Assembly (NCBI GenBank): GCA_016125385.1
Contig: WGLV01000029.1
Location: 1 to 57,311 of the forward strand
Source: a bacterium
Lineage (GTDB): Bacteria; Hinthialibacterota; Hinthialibacteria; Hinthialibacterales; Hinthialibacteraceae
Direction: 5' to 3'
DNA length: 57,311 nt
Shown one piece after another: positions 43,522-52,736 of this stretch. The notes under the pieces were generated by a model. That model searched no databases. It was given only the letters and a program-made list of their open reading frames with translations, and was not told where the DNA came from. A program made the translations under genes and the position numbers. Every line of letters begins with the position of its first letter. Position 1 is the first letter of the stretch.

Positions 43522-44733
43522 ATGAAATATGTGATCGCGATACCTGACGGCGCGGCCGACGAGCCCGCCGATTTTCCTGAACGACGCTCGCCGCTCGCCG
43601 CGGCGGCGAAGCCGATGATGGATTCTCTGGCCGACTGCGGCGTGGTCGCCTTCGCCCAGAACGTGCCCGAAGGGCTTTCGCCAGGCAGCGACGTCGCCTG
43701 TCTGTCGATCTTCGGCTACAACCCCGCCGAGATTTACACCGGGCGCGCGCCGCTTGAAGCGGCCAGCATGGGCGTCGATCTGAAAAACGACGTAGCGTTT
43801 CGCTGCAACCTGGTGACGATCGAAAACGGCGCCATGAAAGAATTCACCGCCGGTCATATCAGTACGCCCGAAGCGGCGCAAATCATCGAAGCGCTCAATG
43901 AATCGCTCGCTTCAGACGGCGTCTGTTTTCACACCGGCGTACAGTACCGGCATATCATGCAGTCCCCGCCCGATTCAGGCCGGGTCGCCTGCACTCCGCC
44001 GCACGATATTCTCGACCGGCCCATTGAGGGCTACCTGCCGTCCGGTGAATCGCAGGATTTCGTCCGGAATATGATGGAGCGTTCTCGCGCCGTTCTGGCC
44101 GATCATCCCGTCAATCGCGCGCGCGTCGCCGCGGGAAAACCGCCCGCCACGCAAATCTGGCTGTGGGGGCAGGGGACCGCGCCCCGGCTTAAACCGTATT
44201 CCGAACGCATCGGCCTGACCGGCGGCGTGATCTCAGCCGTTGACCTGATCAAAGGCATCGGTACGCTGGCGGGTCTGGAAATCGTCGAAGTCGAGGGCGC
44301 CACGGGGTTGCCCGACACCAATTACGAGGGCAAGGCCGAAGCCGCTCTCGACGTGCTCACGCGGCATGACCTGGTGTTTATTCACGTCGAAAGCACCGAC
44401 GAAATGGGCCACGCCGGCGATTACAAACGCAAGACCTCATGCGTCGCCGATTTCGATCAGCGCATGCTGCGCATCGTGGTGGAGGGGCTGCGCGAGCGCG
44501 GTGAAGAGTTCCGGCTTGTGCTGCTGCCCGATCACCCTACGCCGGTTAAACTCAGAACGCACACCAACCAGCCGGTTCCTTTTCTGCTGTATGACAGCCG
44601 CGACGGGGGCGCGAAGGGATCGGCCGGTTATAGCGAAGACGCTGTTCGCTCCCGATCTGAAACGGTGATCAAGGGACATTGCCTGCTCGATATCCTGACC
44701 GGGCGTATGCCTCTGAATGACGCAACGATGTAA
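43522..44733 (+). CDS. ApgM-like protein, probable homoserine kinase
   Basis: A 403-residue protein of the alkaline-phosphatase superfamily, in the archaeal-type cofactor-independent phosphoglycerate mutase branch. Metal-binding and signature motifs: YVIAIPDGAADEP at residues 3-15, GSDVACLSIFGYNPAEIYTG, VFIHVESTDEMGHAGDYKRK, and LLPDHPTPVKLRTH. Closely related proteins next to threonine genes were named proposed homoserine kinases (TIGR02535). Here it stands between homoserine dehydrogenase and aspartate kinase, 43 bases after hom, and no thrB is present in the window, so homoserine phosphorylation is the better guess. A true phosphoglycerate mutase is the alternative. AAGGCG precedes ATG 43522. 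Confidence 0.75.
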   Translation: MKYVIAIPDGAADEPADFPERRSPLAAAAKPMMDSLADCGVVAFAQNVPEGLSPGSDVACLSIFGYNPAEIYTGRAPLEAASMGVDLKNDVAFRCNLVTIENGAMKEFTAGHISTPEAAQIIEALNESLASDGVCFHTGVQYRHIMQSPPDSGRVACTPPHDILDRPIEGYLPSGESQDFVRNMMERSRAVLADHPVNRARVAAGKPPATQIWLWGQGTAPRLKPYSERIGLTGGVISAVDLIKGIGTLAGLEIVEVEGATGLPDTNYEGKAEAALDVLTRHDLVFIHVESTDEMGHAGDYKRKTSCVADFDQRMLRIVVEGLRERGEEFRLVLLPDHPTPVKLRTHTNQPVPFLLYDSRDGGAKGSAGYSEDAVRSRSETVIKGHCLLDILTGRMPLNDATM

Positions 44734-44856
44734 CCGGCGCCGGGGTTGAAGCCCGCGAGGCTGAAACCGGCGGCATACCCATGTCTGTTACGAAGTAAAT
44801 CCGGCTTCTCACGCGAGTGAAAACGTGCAATGAAGCCGCTTCAGGAGTAAAACGGC

Positions 44857-46074
44857 ATGTCTATCATCGCAATGAAATTCGGCGGAACCTCGGTGGGCAG
44901 CCCCGAGCGGATCATCAACGCCGCCAGCAAAGCCGTGCGCGAAGCGGAACGCGGTCATCAGGTGGTGGTCACGGTATCAGCCATGTCGGGCGAGACCGAC
45001 CGCCTGCTCAAACTGGCTGACGCCATCGATCCGGCGGGCTCGCCGCGCGAGCGCGATATGCTGGCGGTCGCGGGTGAACAGGCATCCATCGCCCTGATGG
45101 CGATGGCGTGTGAAAAACTGGGGCGTCCGGCGGTATCGTACAACGCCGCCCAGATCAACATGCGAACCGACGCCGCGTTCACCAAAGCCAAGATTCTCAG
45201 TATCGACGACACCAAGATCCGCAAAGCCTTCGACGAAGGCCGCATCGTGGTCATCGCGGGATTTCAGGGCGTAACCGGAGAAGGCGAAATCACGACGCTG
45301 GGGCGTGGCGGGTCAGATACCACCGCCGTGGCGCTGGCGGCGGCGCTCAAGGCCGACCGGTGCGACATTTATACCGACGTCGACGGCGTTTACGCCGCCG
45401 ATCCGCGTATCGTGCCCAACGCCAAAAAGATTCCCGCGCTTTCGTATGAAGAAATGCTTGAAATGGCGTCGAGCGGCGCCAAGGTGCTTCATACCCGATC
45501 GGTGCAGTTCGCCGCGAAATACAACGTTCCCTTGCAGGTTCTTTCCAGTTTTGAAGATAAACCCGGTACCATGATTACCGAGGAGGTTCAGGCCATGGAA
45601 GATGTCGTCGTCAGCGCGATTACTCATAACACCAAAGAAGCCAAAGTCACCCTGATCGGGACGTCGGACGTGCCGGGTACGGCCGCGAAACTGTTCTCTT
45701 ACCTGGCTGAAAAAAATATCAACGTCGATATGATCGTACAAAATGTGGGCGAGAACGGGTTGGCTGATATATCATTTACTGTAGAGAAGACCGATCTGCC
45801 CTACATTCAGAAAAACGAGCAGGCGCTGATGAGTTCCATCAACGCCAAGCGCGTCGTGTATGGTACCAAAATCGCCAAAATTTCCGCCGTCGGCGTCGGC
45901 ATGAAGGCTCACTCCGGCGTGGCTTCGCGCATGTTTAACGCGCTGGCCGCCAAGGGGGTTAACATCCTGATGATCAGCACGTCGGAAATCAAGATTTCTT
46001 GTGTGATTCACGAAGATTACACCGAGCTGGCCGTTCGCGCGCTTTGCGATGAATTCGGTTTGGCGAGCGAATAA
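44857..46074 (+). CDS. lysC: Aspartate kinase, lysine-sensitive type
   Basis: A 405-residue enzyme that phosphorylates aspartate, the first step toward lysine, threonine and methionine. The kinase domain begins MSIIAMKFGGTSVGSPERII, with GFQGVTGEGEITTLGRGGSD near residue 135 and DVDGVYAADPRIVPNAKKIP near 180. Two ACT domains follow from about residue 260 (VTLIGTSDVPGTAAKLFSYL and AVGVGMKAHSGVASRMFNAL), as in LysC of Bacillus or Corynebacterium alpha subunits. AGGAG lies before ATG 44857. It is 124 bases after the ApgM-like gene and probably has a separate start or is the third gene of an aspartate-family operon. Confidence 0.95.
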   Translation: MSIIAMKFGGTSVGSPERIINAASKAVREAERGHQVVVTVSAMSGETDRLLKLADAIDPAGSPRERDMLAVAGEQASIALMAMACEKLGRPAVSYNAAQINMRTDAAFTKAKILSIDDTKIRKAFDEGRIVVIAGFQGVTGEGEITTLGRGGSDTTAVALAAALKADRCDIYTDVDGVYAADPRIVPNAKKIPALSYEEMLEMASSGAKVLHTRSVQFAAKYNVPLQVLSSFEDKPGTMITEEVQAMEDVVVSAITHNTKEAKVTLIGTSDVPGTAAKLFSYLAEKNINVDMIVQNVGENGLADISFTVEKTDLPYIQKNEQALMSSINAKRVVYGTKIAKISAVGVGMKAHSGVASRMFNALAAKGVNILMISTSEIKISCVIHEDYTELAVRALCDEFGLASE

Positions 46075-46098
46075 CGCATCACCTTTTCTCTCGCGAGT

Positions 46099-46108
46099 CC
46101 GTTAACGG
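46099..46108. promoter_or_regulatory. Palindrome in the leader region before the subtilase gene
   Basis: CCGTTAACGG is a perfect 10-base palindrome, with CTCGCGAG (8-base palindrome) directly to its left. It may be an operator for the subtilase gene; no protein can be assigned. Confidence 0.25.
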
Positions 46109-46210
46109 TAGTAAAAGCAGCGTGAACTATCCAACGATTGAAGCTTTTGCCGCGGTGGAAGCGTCTTGGTTATTGTTGGACCGCACGGGTTTGCGAGAGG
46201 AGAAATATCA

Positions 46211-49200
46211 ATGAAGAAGACGCTGATTGGGCTCCTCCTGATTGTTGTTCTGGGAGGAGCCTTCGCCTGGCCGGCTCCGGACGCCGGTCAAGGAATGGAA
46301 TATTTTGTCGCGTTAAAGCCGGAACCGGCGTTGATGACCCGCAAAAACGAGTTGCTGCAAAGCACCTCGTTCATCAGACGCGCCGCCGCCGCCAACCAGC
46401 CCGCTGTTCGAACGTACGCACAAAAACTCCGCGCCGATCAGGACACGCTGCTCGCGCGCATTCAACAGTTCGCGCCACAGGCTCAAGTGGGCCGCCGATT
46501 CACCGATCTGGTAAACGGATTCACCATCCAGGCCGATGAAACCACCATCGCCTCGATTCGAGAGCTCCCCGGCGTCGAGTACGTCTCACCCGTCAAAACC
46601 TACCACAAGATGCTGACCGAAAGCGGTCAGTGGATGATGTTGCCGGGCGCGTGGGATCAACTGGGCGGCGGTGAAATGGCGGGCGATGGCGTCTTCGTCG
46701 CCATCATCGACACCGGGATCGATTCCAACAACCCCATGTTTCGCGGCGATGGTTTCAGTTACCCCGATGGATTTCCCAAGGGTGACGCCGCGTTCACCAA
46801 CGGCAAGATCATCGCCTCGCGCGTCTTCGAGCCGAGTTTCGGCAACAAGGGCGATACGTCCAATTACGATATCGATGGTCACGGCAGCAACGTCGCCTCC
46901 ATCGCGGCGGGGAATCTCAATGTGAACTCGCCGCTGGGGCCGCTCTCTGGAATCGCGCCTCACGCCTACCTGGGCGCCTACAAGGTGTTTACGCTGGATG
47001 GCGCGACCGACGCCCAGATCATCGCGGCGGTTGAAGCCGCCGTCAAAGACGGCGCCGATGTGATCAATCTCAGCCTGGGGTCTACGCCGTTCGGCGATTC
47101 ACAGCATGATCCCCAGATTCAGGCGATCCGTAACGCCATCGCGGCGGGCGTGGTGGTGTGCATCGCGGCGGGCAACGACGGACGCCCGGCTACGGTGGGC
47201 AACCCGTCTCAGATCGAAGAAGCCATCACCGTCGGCGCCGTGACAAACTCTCACACCACCAACGGCGAGCCCAGCCCCACCAGCGTAAAAAAATACAACC
47301 TGCGGCTGAACCTCTGGGTAAATGGCCAGTTGACACTGCAGAACGAATTGGCCCTCTTTGGCGCGCCCGCCGGAGCCGATCAGGAGACGGACTATTACGA
47401 AGAACCCATTATCGGCGTGTTTCCCATCGTCGACGCCGACACGCTTGACGGCGGTTCGACCGGCGGCGCGTCGGATGGGCTGGGCTGCGCGTCCTTCCCC
47501 GCCAACAGCGTTCCCGACGGGACGTGGGTGCTTGTTCAGCGCGGCGACTGCCTGTTCGTCAACAAGGCGAACAACGTACGCAACGCGGGCGGTTCCGGCG
47601 TATTGTATTATCAGAACGATCGCCCTGATACGGACCTGATTATTCCCGACGCGGTCGGATTATCGATTCCAACCATGCTGACGAGCCGGACCTTCGGTCT
47701 CGCCGTCAAACAGGAACTCGCGCGCGGAAACCAGGTCGCGGTTGAAGTCAGCGGCGATCCGATCGTCGACGTCTCCCAGACGCCCAACCGGCTCGCTTCG
47801 TTTTCTTCCATCGGACCGTCAGCCGATTACCTGCTCAAGCCTGACGTCATGGCGATTGGTCAGGGCAGCTTCGCCGCCGTACAGAGCGATAAAGACTATC
47901 CGAATTCGGTGTTTATTCCCGCCGGTTTTATCTGGATGAGCGGAACCAGCCAGGCGACGCCGCGCGTGACCGGCTTGTCGGCGCTGGTGCGTCAGCGCCA
48001 TCCCGACTGGCCGCCCGACTGGGTCAAGTCGGCCATCGTCAACACCGCCCAGACGACCGTCACGTCATCGTCCGGTGGAAGCAACGCCACTGTGCTGCAA
48101 CGCGGCAATGGACGCGTTGACGCCAACGCGGCGGTCAGCGCCGATACCGTGATGGTTCCCGCCAGTCTAAGCCTGGGGGCGTACAACGCTTTTGAACCGG
48201 TTCCGGTTTCCCGCTGGATTCGCGTGACCAACACGTCTGGCAAGACGTGTGAGTACTCGATCGAAAACAGCAACGCGTCCTCCCGGCTGTTTTATACGTT
48301 TTCTCCATCGTCGTTTACGCTTCAGCCGGGTGAAGACCTCGAAATCGGGCTGACCGCTGAAGTGAATCCGCCCAGTTCGGTCACCGATCACGAGCAACGC
48401 ATTCAATTGACCAACCTGACCACCGGGAAAAACTATTATGCGACCTCGTGGATGCGCACCGCGCCCATCGCCGCGCCGCAGGGACAGGTCTTGTTGATCG
48501 ATGACGATGAAGGCGCCAATTACGAACTGGAATACGGCGACTGGCTCAATCAGATGGGCCGCGCCTACACGCGGTGGGACGTCAATCAGAAGGGGGACTA
48601 CCCCACGCTCAATTACATGAAGGAATACCCTGCCGTCGTGTGGTTCATGGGCGGCAAGAGCCTGAATTCCTTCTCGAGCAAAGACACGCCCGAATTCGCC
48701 GACGCCTGGAATCTGCGCCATCTGTTTGAGTCGGAGCTGCAGAAATACCTTGGGCAGGGAGGCGGGCTGTTCCTCTCCGGTCAGGATTTTCTTGACGCGA
48801 AAGAAGACGGCGTTTTCGCCCCCGAGGCTCTGGGCGTCGTGATGGGGATCCACGACAACGGCGCCACTTCGGTTCGCGCGCGCGTTGGTAATCCACTTGG
48901 CGTTAATACGTTGGGTACGGTGAATCTGAAGTATCCCAGCGGGCTCGATAACTTCGCCGACGTGCTCACTCCGGTCGACAGCGGCATCGCCACGCCCGCG
49001 TTATACGCCGATGGGGGCCTGAGCCGCACCGTTGCGGTGACGGTTGAAAACTGCAACTACCGCGCGGTGTTTCTCGCCTTTCCGCTTGAGACCGCTGAAA
49101 GTCAGGGCGGTCTGAAGATTCTGACCAACGGTCTCAACTGGATCTCGGAGAAATCAACGGCGCCTTCCAGCGTCGCCAGCCTGTCTCCTGTTGAAATCGA

Positions 49201-49495
49201 TCTCGACGTTGCGTCTCCTCCATACAAGATCACCATCGCTGGGAGCGGTTTTATCTATGAAGACGGGTATCGTGCCTGGATGGATTCCGTCCCGCTGAAA
49301 GACGTAACGCGGACGTCGTGTAACCAGATCACCGGCGTGCTGCCTGATAATGTCAAGCCGGGCGTCTACTCGCTCGATCTGCTTGGAGGCGATGGCGAAC
49401 GCTATCATCTGGCGAATGTTCTGAAGATCGTCTCGCAGACGCGAGTGAAAGACTGGCTCGATATGGAACCGGCGCAATCGCCATCGGCGAATTGA
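46211..49495 (+). CDS. Secreted subtilisin-like protease with PA and C-terminal IPT-like domains
   Basis: A 1094-residue exported serine protease of family S8. A signal peptide (MKKTLIGLLLIVVLGGAFAW) is followed by an I9-type prodomain containing FTDLVNGFTIQAD and LPGVEYVSPVK. The catalytic triad is Asp167 in VAIIDTGIDSNNP, His224 in DGHGSNVASIAAG, and Ser580 in MSGTSQATPRVTGL. A protease-associated domain is inserted at about 390-504 (VPDGTWVLVQRGDCLFVNKA). The C-terminal third has a beta domain, a class-I-amidotransferase-like or ThuA-like segment (QVLLIDDDEGANYELEYGDW), and a final IPT/TIG-like domain (YKITIAGSGFIYEDGYRAWM). GAGAGGAG precedes ATG 46211. Likely degrades extracellular protein. 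Confidence 0.92.
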   Translation: MKKTLIGLLLIVVLGGAFAWPAPDAGQGMEYFVALKPEPALMTRKNELLQSTSFIRRAAAANQPAVRTYAQKLRADQDTLLARIQQFAPQAQVGRRFTDLVNGFTIQADETTIASIRELPGVEYVSPVKTYHKMLTESGQWMMLPGAWDQLGGGEMAGDGVFVAIIDTGIDSNNPMFRGDGFSYPDGFPKGDAAFTNGKIIASRVFEPSFGNKGDTSNYDIDGHGSNVASIAAGNLNVNSPLGPLSGIAPHAYLGAYKVFTLDGATDAQIIAAVEAAVKDGADVINLSLGSTPFGDSQHDPQIQAIRNAIAAGVVVCIAAGNDGRPATVGNPSQIEEAITVGAVTNSHTTNGEPSPTSVKKYNLRLNLWVNGQLTLQNELALFGAPAGADQETDYYEEPIIGVFPIVDADTLDGGSTGGASDGLGCASFPANSVPDGTWVLVQRGDCLFVNKANNVRNAGGSGVLYYQNDRPDTDLIIPDAVGLSIPTMLTSRTFGLAVKQELARGNQVAVEVSGDPIVDVSQTPNRLASFSSIGPSADYLLKPDVMAIGQGSFAAVQSDKDYPNSVFIPAGFIWMSGTSQATPRVTGLSALVRQRHPDWPPDWVKSAIVNTAQTTVTSSSGGSNATVLQRGNGRVDANAAVSADTVMVPASLSLGAYNAFEPVPVSRWIRVTNTSGKTCEYSIENSNASSRLFYTFSPSSFTLQPGEDLEIGLTAEVNPPSSVTDHEQRIQLTNLTTGKNYYATSWMRTAPIAAPQGQVLLIDDDEGANYELEYGDWLNQMGRAYTRWDVNQKGDYPTLNYMKEYPAVVWFMGGKSLNSFSSKDTPEFADAWNLRHLFESELQKYLGQGGGLFLSGQDFLDAKEDGVFAPEALGVVMGIHDNGATSVRARVGNPLGVNTLGTVNLKYPSGLDNFADVLTPVDSGIATPALYADGGLSRTVAVTVENCNYRAVFLAFPLETAESQGGLKILTNGLNWISEKSTAPSSVASLSPVEIDLDVASPPYKITIAGSGFIYEDGYRAWMDSVPLKDVTRTSCNQITGVLPDNVKPGVYSLDLLGGDGERYHLANVLKIVSQTRVKDWLDMEPAQSPSAN

Positions 49496-49520
49496 CTCAC
49501 GACTTGTGATGAACGCGAAG

Positions 49521-49552
49521 ACGAGGGGCCTCACGGCCCCTCGTTTCGTTTC
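49521..49552 (+). terminator. Intrinsic terminator after the subtilase gene
   Basis: ACGAGGGGCC pairs with GGCCCCTCGT around TCAC and is followed by TTCGTTT. Confidence 0.85.
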
Positions 49553-49664
49553 CGGCGGCGGTTTTTTTTACAGGCCTTTGCGGTACAATGAGGGCTTGCC
49601 CGGTTTACTCGCCGTGAATGGCGCCGGGGCTGAATCATGACCGTATGCGAACGAGGTGACCATC

Positions 49665-51236
49665 TTGCCGGGGAAGATAGAAACATTCGATACCACGTTA
49701 CGGGACGGGACGCAGGGCGAAGGCGTAAACCTGTCTCTCGAAGATAAACTGCGCATCGCTCAACGCCTCGATCAGTTTGGCATTAATTTCATTGAGGGCG
49801 GCTGGCCGGGCTCCAATCCCAAAGACATCGGCTTTTTTCAGCGCGCCCGCGAGATGACGTTCACTCAGGCGAAAATCTGCGCATTCGGCAGCACCCGCCA
49901 CGCCCGCAACGCGGTGGAAGACGACCCCAACGTTCGCGCGTTGATTGAAGCGGAAACCCCGGCGTGTTCGATCTTCGGCAAGACGTGGGATATGCACGTC
50001 ACCAACGCGTTACGCGTCTCTCTCGATGACAACCTCGCCATGATTCGCGATACCATCCGTTTTCTGAAAGATAATGGGCGGATACTGATCTACGACGCCG
50101 AGCATTTCTTCGACGGATACAAGAACAACCCTGACTATGCGATGCAGACCGTGACGGCCGCTCAGGAAGCGGGCGCCGACGTGATCGTCTTCTGTGACAC
50201 CAACGGCGGAACCCTTCCGCATGAAGTGGGCGCGATCGTGCGCGAGATGAAATCGAAACTGACCTGTAAACTGGGAATCCATACCCACAACGACGCCGGA
50301 TGCGGAGTCGCGAACACGCTGGCCGCCGTGCTGGAGGGCTGCGAACACGTCCAGGGCACGTTTAACGGTTTTGGTGAGCGATGCGGCAATGCCGATCTCT
50401 CCTCCGTGATCCCCAACCTGATGTTAAAAATGGGCTGTGACGTGATCTCGCCCGAACAGCTCAAACAGCTCTCGGGCCTCTCGATGTTCATCAGCGAACT
50501 GGCCAACGTGCCTCAGAAACGCAACCAGCCATTCGTGGGGCTGAGCGCGTTCGCGCACAAGGGCGGCATCCATGTCAGCGCGGTTCAGCGCGATTCAAAA
50601 ACCTACGAGCATATCGATCCCTCTCTGGTGGGTAATCGTCAGCGGATTCTGATCTCCGAACTTTCGGGCCAGTCGAATATCAAACACATCCTCAAGAATA
50701 TGGGGCTGGAGCTGGATGAAGGATCTCCGGTCGCCAAGGTTGTGCTTCAGAAAGTCAAAGAACTGGAAAACGCCGGGTACTTCTTCGAGGCCGCCGAGGC
50801 GTCTCTGGAACTGCTGATCCGCAAAGAGCTGGGCCAGATCAAGCCGCACTTTGAACTGATCAATTACCGCGTTCTGGTCGATCAACACTCCGCCGGCGAT
50901 TTGTGGTCGGAGGCGACCGTGCGGGTTAAGGTCGATGGCGAGGCGTACTTTATGGCAGGCGACGGAGACGGTCCGGTCAACGCGCTCGATAACGCGTTGC
51001 GCAAGGCGCTCGACGCGCGTTACCCGCAACTGGGCCGCGTGCGGCTCACCGACTTCAAGGTGCGCATCATTGATACCGGACAGGGTACCGCCGCCAAGAC
51101 GCGCGTCCTGATCGAATCGACCGACGGTGAAAATGAATGGATCACCATCGGCGTGTCGGAAAACATCATCGAAGCCTCATGGGAAGCCCTGGCTGACAGC
51201 ATCGAGTATAAACTGCTGCTCGATGAGCGGGGCTGA
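49665..51236 (+). CDS. cimA: (R)-citramalate synthase
   Basis: A 523-residue DRE-TIM metallolyase that condenses acetyl-CoA with pyruvate, the start of the pyruvate route to isoleucine. Signatures: KIETFDTTLRDGTQGEGVNL near the N-terminus, GIHTHNDAGCGVANTLAAVL near residue 200, TFNGFGERCGNADLSSVIPN near 230, and AHKGGIHVSAV. A LeuA-type regulatory dimer domain occupies the last 130 residues, fitting feedback control. Length and the GGWPGSNPKD motif match CimA-type proteins more than LeuA. I set the start at TTG 49665 because GAGGTGA lies eight bases upstream; GTG 49656 would be part of that ribosome site. The oxidoreductase gene follows after five bases. Confidence 0.9.
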   Translation: MPGKIETFDTTLRDGTQGEGVNLSLEDKLRIAQRLDQFGINFIEGGWPGSNPKDIGFFQRAREMTFTQAKICAFGSTRHARNAVEDDPNVRALIEAETPACSIFGKTWDMHVTNALRVSLDDNLAMIRDTIRFLKDNGRILIYDAEHFFDGYKNNPDYAMQTVTAAQEAGADVIVFCDTNGGTLPHEVGAIVREMKSKLTCKLGIHTHNDAGCGVANTLAAVLEGCEHVQGTFNGFGERCGNADLSSVIPNLMLKMGCDVISPEQLKQLSGLSMFISELANVPQKRNQPFVGLSAFAHKGGIHVSAVQRDSKTYEHIDPSLVGNRQRILISELSGQSNIKHILKNMGLELDEGSPVAKVVLQKVKELENAGYFFEAAEASLELLIRKELGQIKPHFELINYRVLVDQHSAGDLWSEATVRVKVDGEAYFMAGDGDGPVNALDNALRKALDARYPQLGRVRLTDFKVRIIDTGQGTAAKTRVLIESTDGENEWITIGVSENIIEASWEALADSIEYKLLLDERG

Positions 51237-51241
51237 TCCGT

Positions 51242-52549
51242 ATGCGATACGCCATCATCGGCGGCGGCGCGGCGGGATGCGCGCTCGCCTGGCATCTGAC
51301 CCAAAACGGGCATCAGGTCGTTGTATATGAGCGCTGGAACGGGCTCGGCGGCCTGGCGTCAGAAATTCCATTCGGCAAAACCTCGCTCGACCGTTTTTAT
51401 CATCACATATTCACCAGCGATCGCCATGTACTGGCGTTCGCCGAGATGACGGGGCTCAGCGATAAACTGCGCTGGTGCGACTCGTCGGTCGGTTTTGAAC
51501 ATCAGGGCAAACTCTATCCTTTTACCACCCCCAAAGACTTGCTGACGTTTTCTCCGTTGCCGTTTCTCTCGCGGTTTCGCGTGGGGTTGGCGGTGTTGCG
51601 GATGCGGCGGCGTGAATCGTACGCCGATCTCGAATCGGTGACGGCGGAGGATTTCATTATCCGCGAGATGGGTGAGTCAGCCTATCGCGTGTTGTGGGAG
51701 CCGCTGCTGCGTTCTAAATTCGGCGACAGTTACCGCGAGGTTTCCGCGGTATGGTTCTGGGGAAAGATCAAACTGCGCGGCGGCACGCGCTCTAAAAAAG
51801 GCGGAGAGAGCCTTGGGTATATGAAAGATGGATGGGCCCAGATTTATCAGCGTATGGGCGAAGCCATTCAGCGGCGCGGCGGCGAGTTTCGTTTTCGTGA
51901 GATCGTCAAGCGCGTCTCACGAACTCCCGAAGGATTGTCAGTTAAAACGCGGTCAAGCGAAGACGTGTACGACCGCGTCATCTCAACGCCCAGCATCCCG
52001 TCGTTTCTGGAGATCGCAGAGGGGCTTCCTGAAGACTATCGCAGCCAGTTGGGACGCGTTCGATATCAGGCCAACGTCTGTCTGGCGCTGGGGCTTAAAC
52101 ACGCCATTTCGCCCTATTACTGGTTGAACGTGACGCATCCCGAATCGCCATTCGTCGCCGTGATCGATCATACCCGGCTGTTTGACGATCCCGATTACGG
52201 TGAGTCGCGGCCTGTTTATCTCTCCCGGTATCTCGACGCCGATCATCCTTATTATTCAATGCGCCAGCCTGAGTTGATCGATACGTTTCTCGACGGGCTT
52301 GAAAAAATCTTTCCCCGGTTCAGCCGTGACTGGGTCGAGACCGTTGAGGCCTCGAAGGCTGAATTCGCTCAGCCGGTGATTGGATTGCATTATTCAAAAC
52401 AGAAACCCGCCTTCACAACGCCCATTGAAGGGTTGTATCTCTGCACCATGGCCCAGATTTATCCGGAAGACCGCGGCATGAATTACGCGCTCAAAACGGC
52501 GGAGGAACTGCTGCTCGAACTGGGTGAAATCAAGCGCCTCTCGGCCTGA
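51242..52549 (+). CDS. FAD-dependent oxidoreductase, protoporphyrinogen-oxidase-like
   Basis: A 435-residue flavoprotein of the amine-oxidase/phytoene-desaturase superfamily. The N-terminal dinucleotide fold has YAIIGGGAAGCALAWHLTQN and YERWNGLGGLASEI; the substrate region has SLDRFYHHIFTSDRHVLAFA. The C-terminal FAD segment is GLYLCTMAQIYPEDRGMNYA. This type is often annotated as a NAD(P)/FAD-dependent oxidoreductase beside glycan or prenyl-sugar genes. The substrate is not evident. It starts five bases after cimA and may be cotranscribed. A UbiA-family prenyltransferase lies a kilobase away on the other strand. Confidence 0.8.
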   Translation: MRYAIIGGGAAGCALAWHLTQNGHQVVVYERWNGLGGLASEIPFGKTSLDRFYHHIFTSDRHVLAFAEMTGLSDKLRWCDSSVGFEHQGKLYPFTTPKDLLTFSPLPFLSRFRVGLAVLRMRRRESYADLESVTAEDFIIREMGESAYRVLWEPLLRSKFGDSYREVSAVWFWGKIKLRGGTRSKKGGESLGYMKDGWAQIYQRMGEAIQRRGGEFRFREIVKRVSRTPEGLSVKTRSSEDVYDRVISTPSIPSFLEIAEGLPEDYRSQLGRVRYQANVCLALGLKHAISPYYWLNVTHPESPFVAVIDHTRLFDDPDYGESRPVYLSRYLDADHPYYSMRQPELIDTFLDGLEKIFPRFSRDWVETVEASKAEFAQPVIGLHYSKQKPAFTTPIEGLYLCTMAQIYPEDRGMNYALKTAEELLLELGEIKRLSA

Positions 52550-52649
52550 TCGTATATCCTTATCTCATTGAAGCGGTGTTAATACGTGAAGGGATGCCTT
52601 TGTATTCCACGTTGCGGAAAACCGTATTGAGTTTGTTGAAGGTAAGCGT

Positions 52650-52678
52650 ACTCCGCGCCGCGAATCGCGGCGCGGAGT
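52650..52678. other. Long GC hairpin without U-tract
   Basis: ACTCCGCGCCGCGA and TCGCGGCGCGGAGT are perfect reverse complements separated by one base. It lies between the FAD oxidoreductase and the polyacidic protein gene. Neither strand has a T-run next to it, so it may be a Rho-assisted or weak terminator or a transcript-stabilising structure. Confidence 0.5.
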
Positions 52679-52736
52679 AATGGCTGGCGTCTGGTAGAGA
52701 AGAACGGTAACGCCTTTTGGCGTCTATTTCGGCCGA

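Noticed and set aside
52650-52678. Hairpin as an intrinsic terminator
   Set aside because: Neither strand has a U-run after it.
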